A stretch of 64,000 nt of DNA from Paenibacillus uliginis N3/975. GTDB lineage: Bacteria; Bacillota; Bacilli; Paenibacillales; Paenibacillaceae. The notes beneath the pieces were generated by a model. It had not been told where the DNA came from and ran no database searches. It was given only the letters and a program-made list of their open reading frames with translations. The position numbers and the translations under genes are program-made. The first letter of the stretch is position 1; every line of letters begins with the position of its first letter. The DNA lies in the NCBI RefSeq assembly GCF_900177425.1, contig NZ_LT840184.1:957487-1021486 (forward strand). The letters run 5' to 3'. Positions 15,710 through 24,711 of this stretch are shown here, one piece after another.

Positions 15710-15811
15710 CTTGTAGATGCATCTGACAGCAGTGGAGTAAGCGGTTTTTATTTTTATCTAGATGGTAGTTATTATGGTTCGATGTATGGTTCAAGTGGCT
15801 TGTATACTTAA
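15710..15811 (+). pseudogene. C-terminal fragment of a secreted beta-rich protein
   Basis: A 33-codon open stretch without start encodes 'SSGVSGFYFYLDGSYYGS' and ends TAA at 809-811 of the 15 kb block. The aromatic, glycine-rich strand pattern recalls the last strands of Ig-like repeats in secreted proteins. It is too short to be sure. Confidence 0.3.
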
Positions 15812-15878
15812 ACTGACCTGAGAGCGGGAACATCGTATTCTTTCGGAGTAAAGGCATTTGGCCGTCATAGTCCACACT

Positions 15879-15936
15879 GATAAATGTAGTTAGTCACCCC
15901 GGTCGATTCAGACCGGGGTGACTAACTACATTTATC
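15879..15936. repeat. perfect 26-bp inverted repeat
   Basis: The left arm 15879-15904 and right arm 15911-15936 are exact reverse complements around the six-base loop GATTCA. The arm core is TAGTTAGTCACCCCGGTC. There is no T run on either side, so a standard terminator is not evident, although it lies about 55 bases past the stop of the minus-strand gene and could stop it. Confidence 0.9.
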
Positions 15937-15991
15937 TGATAGAACGTTAGTTCTTACAATTTGAGTAGTGGGGGTTCTTTAAGGGGTATCA

Positions 15992-16216
15992 CTAAAGCAA
16001 TATAGTCATCATTCCAAGCACTAAAAAAATGGAGCCTAGGCAAATGGAGATTAATCCACCGAATTTCACCGAATCAATATAGGCATCGCTTGGTTCGGAG
16101 TCACCTTTGACTTTCCATCCTTCATTCATTCTCCATCCGAATGTTGGATACTTTCTAGCAAGGACACCAATGCCTATGAAAATAATCGCTAAAAGAAAAA
16201 GTGTAAACCATGACAT
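15992..16216 (-). CDS. small membrane protein, DUF6199-like
   Basis: A 74-residue protein with two membrane helices (about residues 3-20 and 52-73) around a short loop 'WRMNEGWKVKGDSEPSDAYI', which matches the DUF6199 pattern as I remember it. TTTGGAGGTAATGTT precedes the ATG. It is the last of three similar genes reading leftward. Function unknown. Confidence 0.75.
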   Translation of the reverse strand: MSWFTLFLLAIIFIGIGVLARKYPTFGWRMNEGWKVKGDSEPSDAYIDSVKFGGLISICLGSIFLVLGMMTILL

Positions 16217-16236
16217 AACATTACCTCCAAATTAAA

Positions 16237-16436
16237 TCAGAGTTGATAGTCCTACCAAGACCAATATTACACCAAGACTAACAACGAATACTCCAAGAAA
16301 TTGGTATTTTTAATACATCAGTATCATCTATTTCATGATACTCATCCCGGTTCATTCTGATCGCCATTTCTTCGGGACTTCTGAATACAGATGTGCCAAG
16401 CCAGATATTAATGGCACCAACTAACATTAGAAACAA
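16237..16436 (-). pseudogene. frameshifted two-helix membrane protein
   Basis: Starting from TTG 16436 (GGGAGG eight bases upstream) the frame gives MFLMLVGAINIWLGTSVF, then 'RSPEEMAIRMNRDEYHEIDD' and DTDVLK, and then runs into junk. Shifting frame near 16304-16312, at a run of five T, restores YQFLGVFVVSLGVILVLVG and a stop at 16237. The restored protein would be a two-helix relative of its neighbours. It is either a recent pseudogene or a sequencing error. Confidence 0.65.
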
Positions 16437-16449
16437 AAGTTTTACCTCC

Positions 16450-16695
16450 CTACCCAATATGTGTAACGATGGCCTGCAATACCGAAAACGAACCCATTAT
16501 CACACCGAGCATTATTGCGATTACAGCCCTAAATTTAATTTTCAATAAGTCAATATCATCTTGCTCTACATCATCAGGAATTCCATTGAACATTCGTAAC
16601 CAATCATTATCTGGATAAATAAAGACATACATACCGAACAAAATGATCAGAACGTTGAGTGATATGATCAGAACATCGAGTATTAGTAAAAACAT
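16450..16695 (-). CDS. small two-helix membrane protein
   Basis: An 81-residue protein with helices at about residues 3-28 and 56-78 and an acidic loop (IPDDVEQDDIDLLK) between them. Layout and length match the frameshifted gene that follows it 14 bases later, whose ribosome site overlaps this stop codon. No family recognised. It is probably the first gene of a three-gene operon. Confidence 0.6.
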   Translation of the reverse strand: MFLLILDVLIISLNVLIILFGMYVFIYPDNDWLRMFNGIPDDVEQDDIDLLKIKFRAVIAIMLGVIMGSFSVLQAIVTHIG

Positions 16696-16788
16696 AAGAT
16701 CAACCCCTTACTGTTAAATACGCAGGAACTAAATGGAAGTTCCGGTAAATAGGAGGTAAAATGAATCGGAGGATTTAGGAGGTGTGGA

Positions 16789-17055
16789 ATGAATAGAGAC
16801 TGGCAAGAAGATATGGAATATTGTAATAGGTTTGATGACGGAGGACAGTATTTAGTTTGGCCTGAAGTTTTAAAGCACTGGCTCCAGCAAGCAGCAACTG
16901 AGAAAAAACGTGCAGATAAACTCGATAAAGCAGTAAAAGAAGCCATTGAAATTTGTGAAGGCATGAAAGACTCTGATGACCCTTTAGAGATCCTTGAAAA
17001 AGTGTTGATTCAAATGCAATTAGTCGTGTCCCTTTCAAGGGAGTGCGAAGCATAA
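16789..17055 (+). CDS. hypothetical phage-type protein
   Basis: An 88-residue acidic, helix-rich protein with a strong AGGAGGTGTGGA ribosome site. No domain was recognised. It is followed by a 47-residue gene and an ArpU/RinA-like regulator, so it most likely belongs to the same prophage remnant. Confidence 0.6.
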   Translation: MNRDWQEDMEYCNRFDDGGQYLVWPEVLKHWLQQAATEKKRADKLDKAVKEAIEICEGMKDSDDPLEILEKVLIQMQLVVSLSRECEA

Positions 17056-17171
17056 GAAAAAATGCAAGGAATTGGTGAACGCAAAGACCCCCACATCCTG
17101 GGCGGGGCGGGGGTCAATCAATCGGTAATATATTCCTATCAATAATTATAGCATAAAGGGGATTGAGGGGA

Positions 17172-17315
17172 ATGGCGATGGCATGGGGGCAAGGGGAACT
17201 CTTTCCAACAGCAAATGAAGCAGAGATCCAGCGAACAAAATTCCTGCTCGGAAAATATAAAGAGATGACGATTCTCATGCAGGATTTTGAAAAATTCGAA
17301 GAAGATTTAAAATAA
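17172..17315 (+). CDS. small phage-type protein (47 residues)
   Basis: A short gene (MAMAWGQGELFPTANEAE...) preceded by GAGGGGA. The helical second half is charged. Its TAA is directly followed by the GTG start of the next gene, so the two are cotranslated. Function unknown. Confidence 0.6.
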   Translation: MAMAWGQGELFPTANEAEIQRTKFLLGKYKEMTILMQDFEKFEEDLK

Positions 17316-17663
17316 GTGGCCATTGATGGCGAAGCAGCTCGTCGCATCGATCAGGAAGACCTTCACGCAGACAAGACTGCCAATGCAACCATCCTGATCG
17401 AGAAGCAGCGATGGGTGTACCAACGGTACCAGTTTTATACGCGCCAGTTCCAACGGACTTTCTGTTTGATTCAGGACGACGATGAAAGGAAAGCTGTCGA
17501 TTACAGATACATACAGGGCTTTTCTTACAAGGAGACGATTCTATTCTTCCGACATGGCCTAAGTGACAGTACCATATGTAGAAAGATTGCTGAAGGGATA
17601 GAGAGCACGGCCAATAGTTTGAAGTTAATGGGTTTCTTTGAACAGGATGATGCAGAGTTTTGA
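17316..17663 (+). CDS. phage late-regulator-like protein (ArpU/RinA type)
   Basis: A 115-residue protein whose C-terminal half reads 'AVDYRYIQGFSYKETILFF' and 'GLSDSTICRKIAEGIESTA', a sigma-region-4-like helix-turn-helix seen in small phage regulators that switch on packaging genes. It starts at GTG 17316 immediately after the upstream stop. No packaging genes follow, so this is the end of a degraded prophage. Confidence 0.6.
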   Translation: MAIDGEAARRIDQEDLHADKTANATILIEKQRWVYQRYQFYTRQFQRTFCLIQDDDERKAVDYRYIQGFSYKETILFFRHGLSDSTICRKIAEGIESTANSLKLMGFFEQDDAEF

Positions 17664-17699
17664 ATGATAAGCAATATTGTGAGGATAAGGTGTCAAAAA

Positions 17700-17738
17700 A
17701 ATAGTCCCTTCTTGAATTGAAGAAGGGACTATTGCTTT
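17700..17738. terminator. bidirectional terminator
   Basis: AATAGTCCCTTCTT (17700-17713) and AAGAAGGGACTATT (17720-17733) form a perfect 14-bp stem. On the minus strand it is followed by seven T, so it ends the acetyltransferase transcript; it also separates the phage remnant. Confidence 0.85.
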
Positions 17739-17786
17739 TTAAACTTATTAGTTTTTTATTCTAATGAGAAGATCTGAAATTAAACG

Positions 17787-18443
17787 TTATGGTTTTATTT
17801 CTTTTTGATAAAAGTCATATAATTGATTAACGGAAGAACTTGACAAGATATGACTGACCTGCTCAACTTTCTCGCGTTCCCAATCGAACCAACGCATTTC
17901 TTTTAACTTTTCAATTTCTTCGTCTGTAAAGCGTTTCTTTATCTGTTGAGCAGGGTTACCGCCTACGATAGTATATGGTGGGACATCTTTTGCTACAACC
18001 GAACCAGCCGCAACAATGGCGCCCTCACCTATTGTCACACCTGGCATAATCATTGCATTCATTCCAATCCATGCATCACTTTCGATGACTGTATCGCCTT
18101 TTGGCGCGTAAGAAGTTTTAATCTGCTCCACAAATGGATACACGGTTATCCATTCAGGATGATGATTGTGATTTCCACCCATTAAAATAATTACACCACT
18201 TGCAATGCATACGTAATTTCCAATAATCAATTTATCTATATGCCAACCATGGTCTTCGATGGGGTTAAATAACTTTCTGGATTTTTCATCCCCCCATAGG
18301 TATCTAACACATCCATCTTCAAAATCATGATTATCGTAATAACCAGAATAGTATGAGTATTCCCCTACTTTAATCATTGGGTTCTTGACAATATCCTTTA
18401 GATACTTAATTTCAGACCAGTGGTCAAATCGATGTTGTTTCAT
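17787..18443 (-). CDS. CatB/Vat-like xenobiotic O-acetyltransferase
   Basis: A 218-residue left-handed beta-helix acetyltransferase. 'IKVGEYSYYSGYYDNHDFED' at the N-terminus is close to type B chloramphenicol acetyltransferases. The hexapeptide repeats (VIESDAWIGMNAMIMPGVTI) and the 'VVGGNPAQ'-type end (IVGGNPAQQI) belong to the wider CatB/Vat group. The usual catalytic His lies in the GGNHNHHPEW loop. The true acceptor could be chloramphenicol, a streptogramin or something unrelated. GAGGGAAAAGA precedes the ATG. Confidence 0.75.
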   Translation of the reverse strand: MKQHRFDHWSEIKYLKDIVKNPMIKVGEYSYYSGYYDNHDFEDGCVRYLWGDEKSRKLFNPIEDHGWHIDKLIIGNYVCIASGVIILMGGNHNHHPEWITVYPFVEQIKTSYAPKGDTVIESDAWIGMNAMIMPGVTIGEGAIVAAGSVVAKDVPPYTIVGGNPAQQIKKRFTDEEIEKLKEMRWFDWEREKVEQVSHILSSSSVNQLYDFYQKEIKP

Positions 18444-18665
18444 TCTTTTCCCTCGCTTCTAAGTAGTATAAATCATTTTTTACTTAGAAGCTTAATGCAG
18501 TAGCAACATTCTTAAACCGTTTCAAACGACGAACCATCGTCCTCATCCTTTTCCTATTTGTTGGTGAGATTGTAACAAACGAATTATCTGTTCGTCAAAT
18601 CTTACCTCACAGTCCTAAAATAAAGTGAAATTTGACCTTGACCACATTTTGACCACATTGAAATA

Positions 18666-18711
18666 AAAGGCTTCTCACGGGTTCGAATTCGAACTTGGTG
18701 AGAAGCCTTTT
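18666..18711. terminator. bidirectional terminator with internal palindrome
   Basis: AAAAGGCTTCTCAC (from 18665) pairs with GTGAGAAGCCTTTT (18698-18711). The loop holds a second perfect palindrome, GTTCGAATTCGAAC (18681-18694). Confidence 0.8.
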
Positions 18712-18713
18712 TG

Positions 18714-18923
18714 CTATCCATTGCGTAGTTCATCCAGCAATCTGTTAAGTAACGCTTGGACAAGTCCATCTTCGCTCAATACGCGAAGATGTTTGGAAGT
18801 TTGCGGTTGTCGCAGTCCAGTGCGATCGGCGATGTCCCCGACGGTGAGGGGACCATTGCGCAAGAGTTCGATTATGTGAAACCGGTTGGGTTCAGCAAGT
18901 GCTGCAAAAATTGAATTGTCCAT
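18714..18923 (-). pseudogene. ArsR-type regulator with internal deletion
   Basis: Residues 1-55 are a good winged-helix start (IFAALAEPNRFHIIELL, QTSKHLRVLSEDGLV). After GLV the frame jumps to ALLNRLLDELRNG, which looks like the last helix of a normal regulator of about 105-110 residues. About 40 residues of wing and dimer helix seem to be missing in frame. The 69-residue product may still fold in part but is probably not a working repressor. Confidence 0.6.
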
Positions 18924-19048
18924 TGTTTACACTTCTTCTAACTTTTAAGAATTGTTATATAGATGTGCAAGTTTTTAATCTACTGGTTCAGTTTTTGAGT
19001 ATGATACAATGGAAGACTCAAATACGTTATAAGGGGTGACTTATACAT

Positions 19049-20845
19049 ATGCAGACCAGGCGAAAATGGTTCCCGAACACGTTGAAATATAGACTTTTTA
19101 TCGCGTACATCACACTTCTAATGCTTCCTTTGTGCATTGCTATTTTTTACCTGTTTCAGCATTTCGAATCGATTCGGCAGAATGATATGATAGACCGTAT
19201 GTCTGAGCGTATGCAGCAGGTTTATATATCCTTGACGGATATGATGGCATTTGCTTATAAAGCGAATACCATGCTGAGCCAGGATGAAAGTCTGATCCAG
19301 ATTATGCACGCTCCTGATAAGTATGATCCTCTTGAACGAAAGAAAATAATAGAAAGCAAAATGTTCGGAATCAACAACAGCTTTTTTTTCCATCAGACGG
19401 AGCTGTATTTTCGTTTTATCGACCGTAACGGCAATGTATACACCTCCTATGCTCCCAATGACCAGTTGACAAACGAACGGAAAGAATTGCAGGATTGGCA
19501 GAATAAGCTGCAAATCGGCATCTACCCTTACCGTTGGGTGGCGGATGACTTGAATGATGTAAGAGGAAGTCAAGGAAGCAAGCTTCTGAGTCTGTATATT
19601 ATGCTGGATGACGAGCTGCGGGGAAATTACGGATTGGCGCGTATCAGCATCAACATTCAGGAATGGTTCCGCAATACGCTAAAAGATAATTCGGTCAATC
19701 AGGATCTGACCATTTTTACCGGCCAGGGAGAGACTGTTCTACAAAACAAGGAGGCTGCTTTCAGCCTGGACAGCATGAAAAGGATCATTTCTTCACAGGC
19801 GCAAAATGGGCATTACAAGGATGAACGCGCTTTGTCTCTTGTCAATTACAGTTATGTTGAGGAGTTGGACTGGTATGTGGTTAGTCAAATGCCCTTAAGC
19901 GAGCTTCAGCGGGAAGTGCAACGTTTAAGGCTGATGATATATATGTTTTTGATTATTTTGGTAACCGCTTTCATATTGGTAACCTTCTTTTTGGCGTCGC
20001 GCATGACCCAGCCGCTATATGTTTTGAAACGGAGCATGGAGGAAGCGTCGGACAAGAAGCTGAATGTTAAAATATCCATCAACAAAGGCGCAACAGATGA
20101 GATTCGTTCTCTTAGCGAAAGCTTCAATCGGATGATTGATGATGTTGTTGCGCTCATTGCCATGCTTAAGCTGGAGGAGCGGCAAAAGCAGGTGGTTCGT
20201 TTCCAAATGCTGCTTTACCAGATGAACCCGCATTTTCTGCTCAACACCTTGAACACTGTCAAATGGATTGCTAGAAAAGAAAAACAAGACGCCATTGCGG
20301 GCATTTGCACCTCATTAGGTTTAATTCTGGAGGCAAGTCTTAATTCGGATATTGAGCTGGTTCCCCTTAAAGAAGAGATCAAATTGTTGCGATCCTATGA
20401 ATCCATACAGGCGTTTCGATTCAGGGAACATTTCACAATCATCTATGAAACGGAGGAATCGGTGCAATACGCACTCGTTCCCAAGTTTAGTTTACAGCCT
20501 CTGGCAGAAAATTCTATCGTCCATGGCTTTAACATGTCTGAAGGCCGCGGCACCATATGGGTTAGGGCGCGAGCGGAGGGAAGCGAGCTTATTCTGGAAG
20601 TGGAAGATAACGGCATCGGTATGGAAGAGGCAGCCCGCAAGCCGGGAAGACGCAGCGGACATGGGATCGGACTGAGCAATTTAAGGGAAAGGCTGGAGCT
20701 GCTTTTTAAGCGGGAGGGAGTTATTGAACTTATATCGGACGCGGAAGGAACCCTGGTTCGAATTCGCTTGCCATTGTTAATTGCAGCGCCGTATTCACAG
20801 AAAGGAGATGACAGGCATGTGGACGATTTTATTGGTGGAAGATGA
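19049..20845 (+). CDS. sensor histidine kinase, YesM family
   Basis: A 598-residue membrane kinase. Helix 1 covers about residues 14-34, an extracellular sensor domain follows to about 290, and helix 2 (IYMFLIILVTAFILVTFFLA) leads into a HAMP domain. The phospho-acceptor is H395 in MNPHFLLNTLN, and the ATPase domain has ENSIVHGF and EDNGIGM. AAGGGGTGA precedes the ATG. It overlaps the response regulator by 29 bases and heads a sugar-transport operon, so it probably senses an oligosaccharide or its binding protein. Confidence 0.9.
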   Translation: MQTRRKWFPNTLKYRLFIAYITLLMLPLCIAIFYLFQHFESIRQNDMIDRMSERMQQVYISLTDMMAFAYKANTMLSQDESLIQIMHAPDKYDPLERKKIIESKMFGINNSFFFHQTELYFRFIDRNGNVYTSYAPNDQLTNERKELQDWQNKLQIGIYPYRWVADDLNDVRGSQGSKLLSLYIMLDDELRGNYGLARISINIQEWFRNTLKDNSVNQDLTIFTGQGETVLQNKEAAFSLDSMKRIISSQAQNGHYKDERALSLVNYSYVEELDWYVVSQMPLSELQREVQRLRLMIYMFLIILVTAFILVTFFLASRMTQPLYVLKRSMEEASDKKLNVKISINKGATDEIRSLSESFNRMIDDVVALIAMLKLEERQKQVVRFQMLLYQMNPHFLLNTLNTVKWIARKEKQDAIAGICTSLGLILEASLNSDIELVPLKEEIKLLRSYESIQAFRFREHFTIIYETEESVQYALVPKFSLQPLAENSIVHGFNMSEGRGTIWVRARAEGSELILEVEDNGIGMEEAARKPGRRSGHGIGLSNLRERLELLFKREGVIELISDAEGTLVRIRLPLLIAAPYSQKGDDRHVDDFIGGR

Positions 20846-22253
20846 AGTGTTTGTCCGTGAAACCATCAGAGAAATCTTGGACTGGGAACGCCACGGTTTT
20901 TGCGTTGTAGGAGAAGCGGGGAACGGCAGTGAGGCGTTGGCGGCTATTCTGGATCTGAAGCCTGATGTCGTCATCGCCGATATTGTTATGCCTGGCATGG
21001 ACGGGATTGAACTGCTAAAGGAAACGCGGAAGGCAGGAATACGAAGCCGATTTATTATGCTGACGGCCATGAGCCACTTTGATTATGCGCGGGACGCCCT
21101 TCAATACGGGGCTTTCAACTACCTGCTGAAACTGTCCTTACATGATGATATTTTGCTGGAAAGTCTGGCGCGGATCAAGGAGGAATTGCTTGCAGAGCTT
21201 AAAGGGGCGGGAGAGGCGCTTTATCCTCTTTATCACCGTATTTGGGCGGTTATTTGGGGAACAGGAGCATCAGCTCATGCAGATTCAGCTGAGCTTGCCT
21301 CGTCGATGGAGAAATTCCGCAGTCTGAGACTGGATATTGTTGCTGCTCTGAGCGGTGCCGTTCCTGCTCATGCTGATCAGTCCTGTATCCGGCCGGAACA
21401 GTATCTGCTGGTCCAATCCTTCCATGATGCAGGTCAGACAACCTTCTTTTGCTGGAGCTTTCAGAAGAAGATAGAATCGGCCTGCCCGGTCCAATCGGAG
21501 CGGATTGTGGAATCGACGGCAGGCAGCAGTTTAGCCAGTTTGTCCCATGATTGGCTGCAAGCGCTGAATCAATTAAACGGCGATTGGTACGGTCCTGAGT
21601 CTTATCCGGCAGGGGAGAAAGACGAGTCGACGCCAATCGAGGAGTTGGAGGTTGAGCTGATCCGCTGCTTTGAAGAACGGAATGAATCCAAAAGCGCTGA
21701 GGCGGCAACGCAAATTTGGGAGTATATGAAAGCCTCATCATTTTCCCATGTGGAAGTGAAAAAACGTGCGACCCATCTGCTTCATATATTGACGATGCTG
21801 GCAGGACGAAAATCGGAGGATTGGACAGAAATCTACTCTGCCGTAAGCCATGAATCGCTGCATGCTCATGTGCTGCAAGCGATACGGGAGCTTATTCGGC
21901 AGAAGCAGGAAGCGCATGTAAGCTATACGGATCATCCGGAGGTGAACCGGGTGATTCAATATATGCTGGAGCACTACAAGGAAAACATTAAAGTTACAGA
22001 TTTGGCCAGGCAGGTGGCTATCAACGTGGACTACTTGAGCACCGTGTTCGGCAAAAAAACCGGGTTGACGCCAATCGCCTATTTGCGAAACATTCGGATT
22101 GAACAAGCCAAACGCCTGTTGATACATTCCAAGCTCAGTGTAGAAGAAATTGCGAGTCAGACGGGCTTCGCCGACGATGCCTACTTCATCAAAGTATTCA
22201 AGCGTCTGGTTGGACAAACTCCCAGCTCCTTCAGGCGGGAGAACAATATGTAA
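20817..22253 (+). CDS. response regulator with AraC-type output, YesN family
   Basis: The 478-residue partner of the YesM-like kinase. The receiver domain spans about residues 1-120 with D55 in IADIVMPGMDG; the middle is variable; residues 375-478 hold two helix-turn-helix motifs (VDYLSTVFGKKTGLTP, EEIASQTGFADDAYFIKVFK). AGAAAGGAGATGACAGGC marks the ATG at 20817, inside an open frame that reaches back to 20781. It most likely activates the ABC transporter and glycosidase genes downstream. Confidence 0.92.
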   Translation: MWTILLVEDEVFVRETIREILDWERHGFCVVGEAGNGSEALAAILDLKPDVVIADIVMPGMDGIELLKETRKAGIRSRFIMLTAMSHFDYARDALQYGAFNYLLKLSLHDDILLESLARIKEELLAELKGAGEALYPLYHRIWAVIWGTGASAHADSAELASSMEKFRSLRLDIVAALSGAVPAHADQSCIRPEQYLLVQSFHDAGQTTFFCWSFQKKIESACPVQSERIVESTAGSSLASLSHDWLQALNQLNGDWYGPESYPAGEKDESTPIEELEVELIRCFEERNESKSAEAATQIWEYMKASSFSHVEVKKRATHLLHILTMLAGRKSEDWTEIYSAVSHESLHAHVLQAIRELIRQKQEAHVSYTDHPEVNRVIQYMLEHYKENIKVTDLARQVAINVDYLSTVFGKKTGLTPIAYLRNIRIEQAKRLLIHSKLSVEEIASQTGFADDAYFIKVFKRLVGQTPSSFRRENNM

Positions 22254-22355
22254 GTTTTGTACTGCCAATCTGCAAGTTTCGTCCCTTATAGGCCAAGGAG
22301 CGAATTGATATAGTTGGGATGAATTAAACATGCGATCAAGGAGGTTACAGGAAAG

Positions 22356-23708
22356 ATGAGAAAAAGAAAATCGTTGGTTGCAGGATTGGCATGGCTTGTG
22401 GTGGTGTCTCTGATGCTTGCCGGCTGTGGCGGAAACGGGAACGGCAATGGAAGAGCGGAAGGACCGGCGTCATCCTCAAGCGCCGATCCCGGCACGAAGG
22501 AAAGCGCGGATCCGATCAAGCTGACCCTGTGGGGAGCCGTGCCGGTCGAAAACGGCCCCCAAGAGGTTGTCGACAACTGGAACAACGAAAATCCGGATAT
22601 TCAGCTGGAGTATGTGCGGTTCGTCAATGATGACGCCGGCAATCTGAAGCTGGATACGGCGCTCATGTCCAGCCAGCCGGTGGACATGTACGTTAACTAT
22701 GATTTCAGTCTTTACGAGAAGCGGATCAAAGCGGGAAACGCGCTTGATCTGAGCGCTTTCACTGACTATGACGTGGACGGAAAAATGGGTGAAGGCGCCG
22801 CCTTGTGGAAGGTGGACGACAAGTATTACGGCGTTCCTACCCAGAAGGGCTTATCCTTTGTCTGGCTGAACAAGGATATGCTCGACGCTAAGGGACTGCC
22901 GGTTCCCACGGAATGGGGGCTGGACGAACTCAGGGATTATGCCGCCAAGCTGAAGGGTGACAACGTTTGGGGATTGGCACAAAGCGATTATTACTTCAAT
23001 GTACCCATCAACGGTTCCATGCAGAAGCAAAGCTTGCAGATGACGAATCCGGACGGCACCTCGGCTTTCGACAATCCGCTGACGGTCAAAGCGCTTCAGG
23101 TTTATTCGGACATGATGTTCACGGATAAAAGCTTGATGCCCCATACGGAGCAGATCACCTCGAAGCCTGCCTTGGATCAAATGTTTGTGAAGGGAGAAAC
23201 GGCGATGCTGTTCTCCACGAACCAGATCTTCCGCACGACGAACAATGTGGCAGAATTTCCGCGGTCGTTCAAGGTGGCGGCGGCTCCGGCTCCCAAGGTA
23301 AACAAGGATCAGAACGATTACATTAACGCCGGCGGCCTGGGAGACGTGATTTCTATCAATCCCCGCACCAAGCATCCGGAAGCCGCCTGGAAGTTTATCA
23401 AGTGGTATGCGGACGGCGGAATGCTGCCGATGGCGGCGGGCGGAAGAGTGCCGTCATCTAAGGACTTCCCGGTTGATGAAGCTGTCGCCCTTATGTTCAA
23501 GGGTGTGGAGGACACCTATGACCTTGATTCGATTAAGCGGGTCATGTTCGGCGACCTACCGCTTGGTCTGAGCCGTCTGGACCGGAAGACGGGAACTGAG
23601 CAGCAGGCAATCTATGATAATGTGTTTTCCCGGAAGTTGACTCCCGAGGAAGGCGCGAAGGAATTAGCGCGGGTGCATAACGGGAATTTGCAAGCGTCAT
23701 CTCAATAG
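22356..23708 (+). CDS. extracellular sugar-binding lipoprotein of ABC transporter
   Basis: A 450-residue family 1 solute-binding protein. The signal peptide ends in the lipobox LMLAGCGG, followed by a Ser/Gly/Asp-rich linker. 'KGLSFVWLNKDMLDAKGLP' and 'GVPTQKG' are typical of oligosaccharide-binding proteins. It lies between the YesMN pair and two permease genes; the ATPase is missing, as in many Paenibacillus systems that share one MsmX-type ATPase. Codon choice is more GC-rich than in the neighbouring genes. Confidence 0.9.
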   Translation: MRKRKSLVAGLAWLVVVSLMLAGCGGNGNGNGRAEGPASSSSADPGTKESADPIKLTLWGAVPVENGPQEVVDNWNNENPDIQLEYVRFVNDDAGNLKLDTALMSSQPVDMYVNYDFSLYEKRIKAGNALDLSAFTDYDVDGKMGEGAALWKVDDKYYGVPTQKGLSFVWLNKDMLDAKGLPVPTEWGLDELRDYAAKLKGDNVWGLAQSDYYFNVPINGSMQKQSLQMTNPDGTSAFDNPLTVKALQVYSDMMFTDKSLMPHTEQITSKPALDQMFVKGETAMLFSTNQIFRTTNNVAEFPRSFKVAAAPAPKVNKDQNDYINAGGLGDVISINPRTKHPEAAWKFIKWYADGGMLPMAAGGRVPSSKDFPVDEAVALMFKGVEDTYDLDSIKRVMFGDLPLGLSRLDRKTGTEQQAIYDNVFSRKLTPEEGAKELARVHNGNLQASSQ

Positions 23709-23814
23709 CGCCGCCAGGCCAAGGAGAGGCGGGCCTTTGACGCCGCATCCCCTTGGCCGCAAGCTGCATGATGCTGCAATCTACATTATATAGAGAGAAA
23801 GGCGGTGACCGATC

Positions 23815-24693
23815 GTGAGCTGGATGAAGCGGCAGAGGCTGATTGGTTATGTATTCATTGTTCCCAATTTAATCGGAATGACGATGTTTATGCTCGTTCC
23901 GGCCCTGTTCTCCTTTTATTTAATGTTTACGGATTGGGTATTCGCTAGCGGGCAATCCCCGCGCTTTGTTGGATTGGATAATTTCAGGATGATGGTAAGA
24001 GACGATTTGTTTGCTGTATCGGTCAAAAACACCTTGCTGGTGTTGATCCCTGTACCGATTTCCATTATGCTCGGATTTTTGATTGCGGTCATGCTCAACA
24101 ACCGGACCTATTTCCAGAAGACGCTGCGGGCGTTCTTTTTCGCTCCGTATTTTACGAGTGGCATTGCCATTGCCTTCGTCTGGATGGTGCTGTTTCAGCC
24201 CACCAACGGTCCGATTAACGCATTTCTGCGATCCGTTGGCATATCTGAGCCTCCCCTATGGTTCGCTTCACCGGACACAGCGATGTATGCGGTGCTGGTC
24301 ATGATGACCGCAGGCGGCATCGGGTACAACATGATTATTTATTTGGCCGCGCTGCAGGAATTGTCTTCGGAGCAACTGGAAGCCGCCAAGATGGACGGAG
24401 CTACGTTTGGGCAGTTGCTGCGCCTAATTATATTCCCTTTGGTCAGCCCTACGACCTTTTTTCTGATGATTACCGGCTTCATCGGCTCCATCAAAGGCTT
24501 TGGCATGATTTACGCCATAACTCAGGGAGGGCCTGGCAATAGTACGACGGTTTTCTCAATTTTCGCTTATAAGAAAGCGTTCAACTTTTATGAAATGGGT
24601 TACGCGTCGGCCGTCTCGTGGACCATGTTCCTGATCATCCTTTGCATCACGCTTATTCAGTGGGCAGGCCAGAAAAAATGGGTCCATTACTAA
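23815..24693 (+). CDS. sugar ABC transporter permease, MalF/UgpA type
   Basis: A 292-residue permease with six membrane helices. The EAA loop reads 'EQLEAAKMDGATFGQLLRLI', where it contacts the ATPase. The start is a GTG at 23815 after AAAGGCGGTGA. The second permease begins 18 bases downstream. Confidence 0.9.
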   Translation: MSWMKRQRLIGYVFIVPNLIGMTMFMLVPALFSFYLMFTDWVFASGQSPRFVGLDNFRMMVRDDLFAVSVKNTLLVLIPVPISIMLGFLIAVMLNNRTYFQKTLRAFFFAPYFTSGIAIAFVWMVLFQPTNGPINAFLRSVGISEPPLWFASPDTAMYAVLVMMTAGGIGYNMIIYLAALQELSSEQLEAAKMDGATFGQLLRLIIFPLVSPTTFFLMITGFIGSIKGFGMIYAITQGGPGNSTTVFSIFAYKKAFNFYEMGYASAVSWTMFLIILCITLIQWAGQKKWVHY

Positions 24694-24711
24694 CGGAGGG
24701 GAAGACGCACA

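Noticed and set aside
17086..17116. GC-rich hairpin GACCCCC...GGGGGTC inside the prophage relic
   Set aside because: It has no T tract and lies between small genes that look cotranscribed, so I did not call a terminator.
18679..18694. GGGTTCGAATTCGAAC, which looks like a tRNA T-loop end or integration site
   Set aside because: It is the loop palindrome of a terminator hairpin; no tRNA arms, CCA end or duplicated attachment core can be placed around it.
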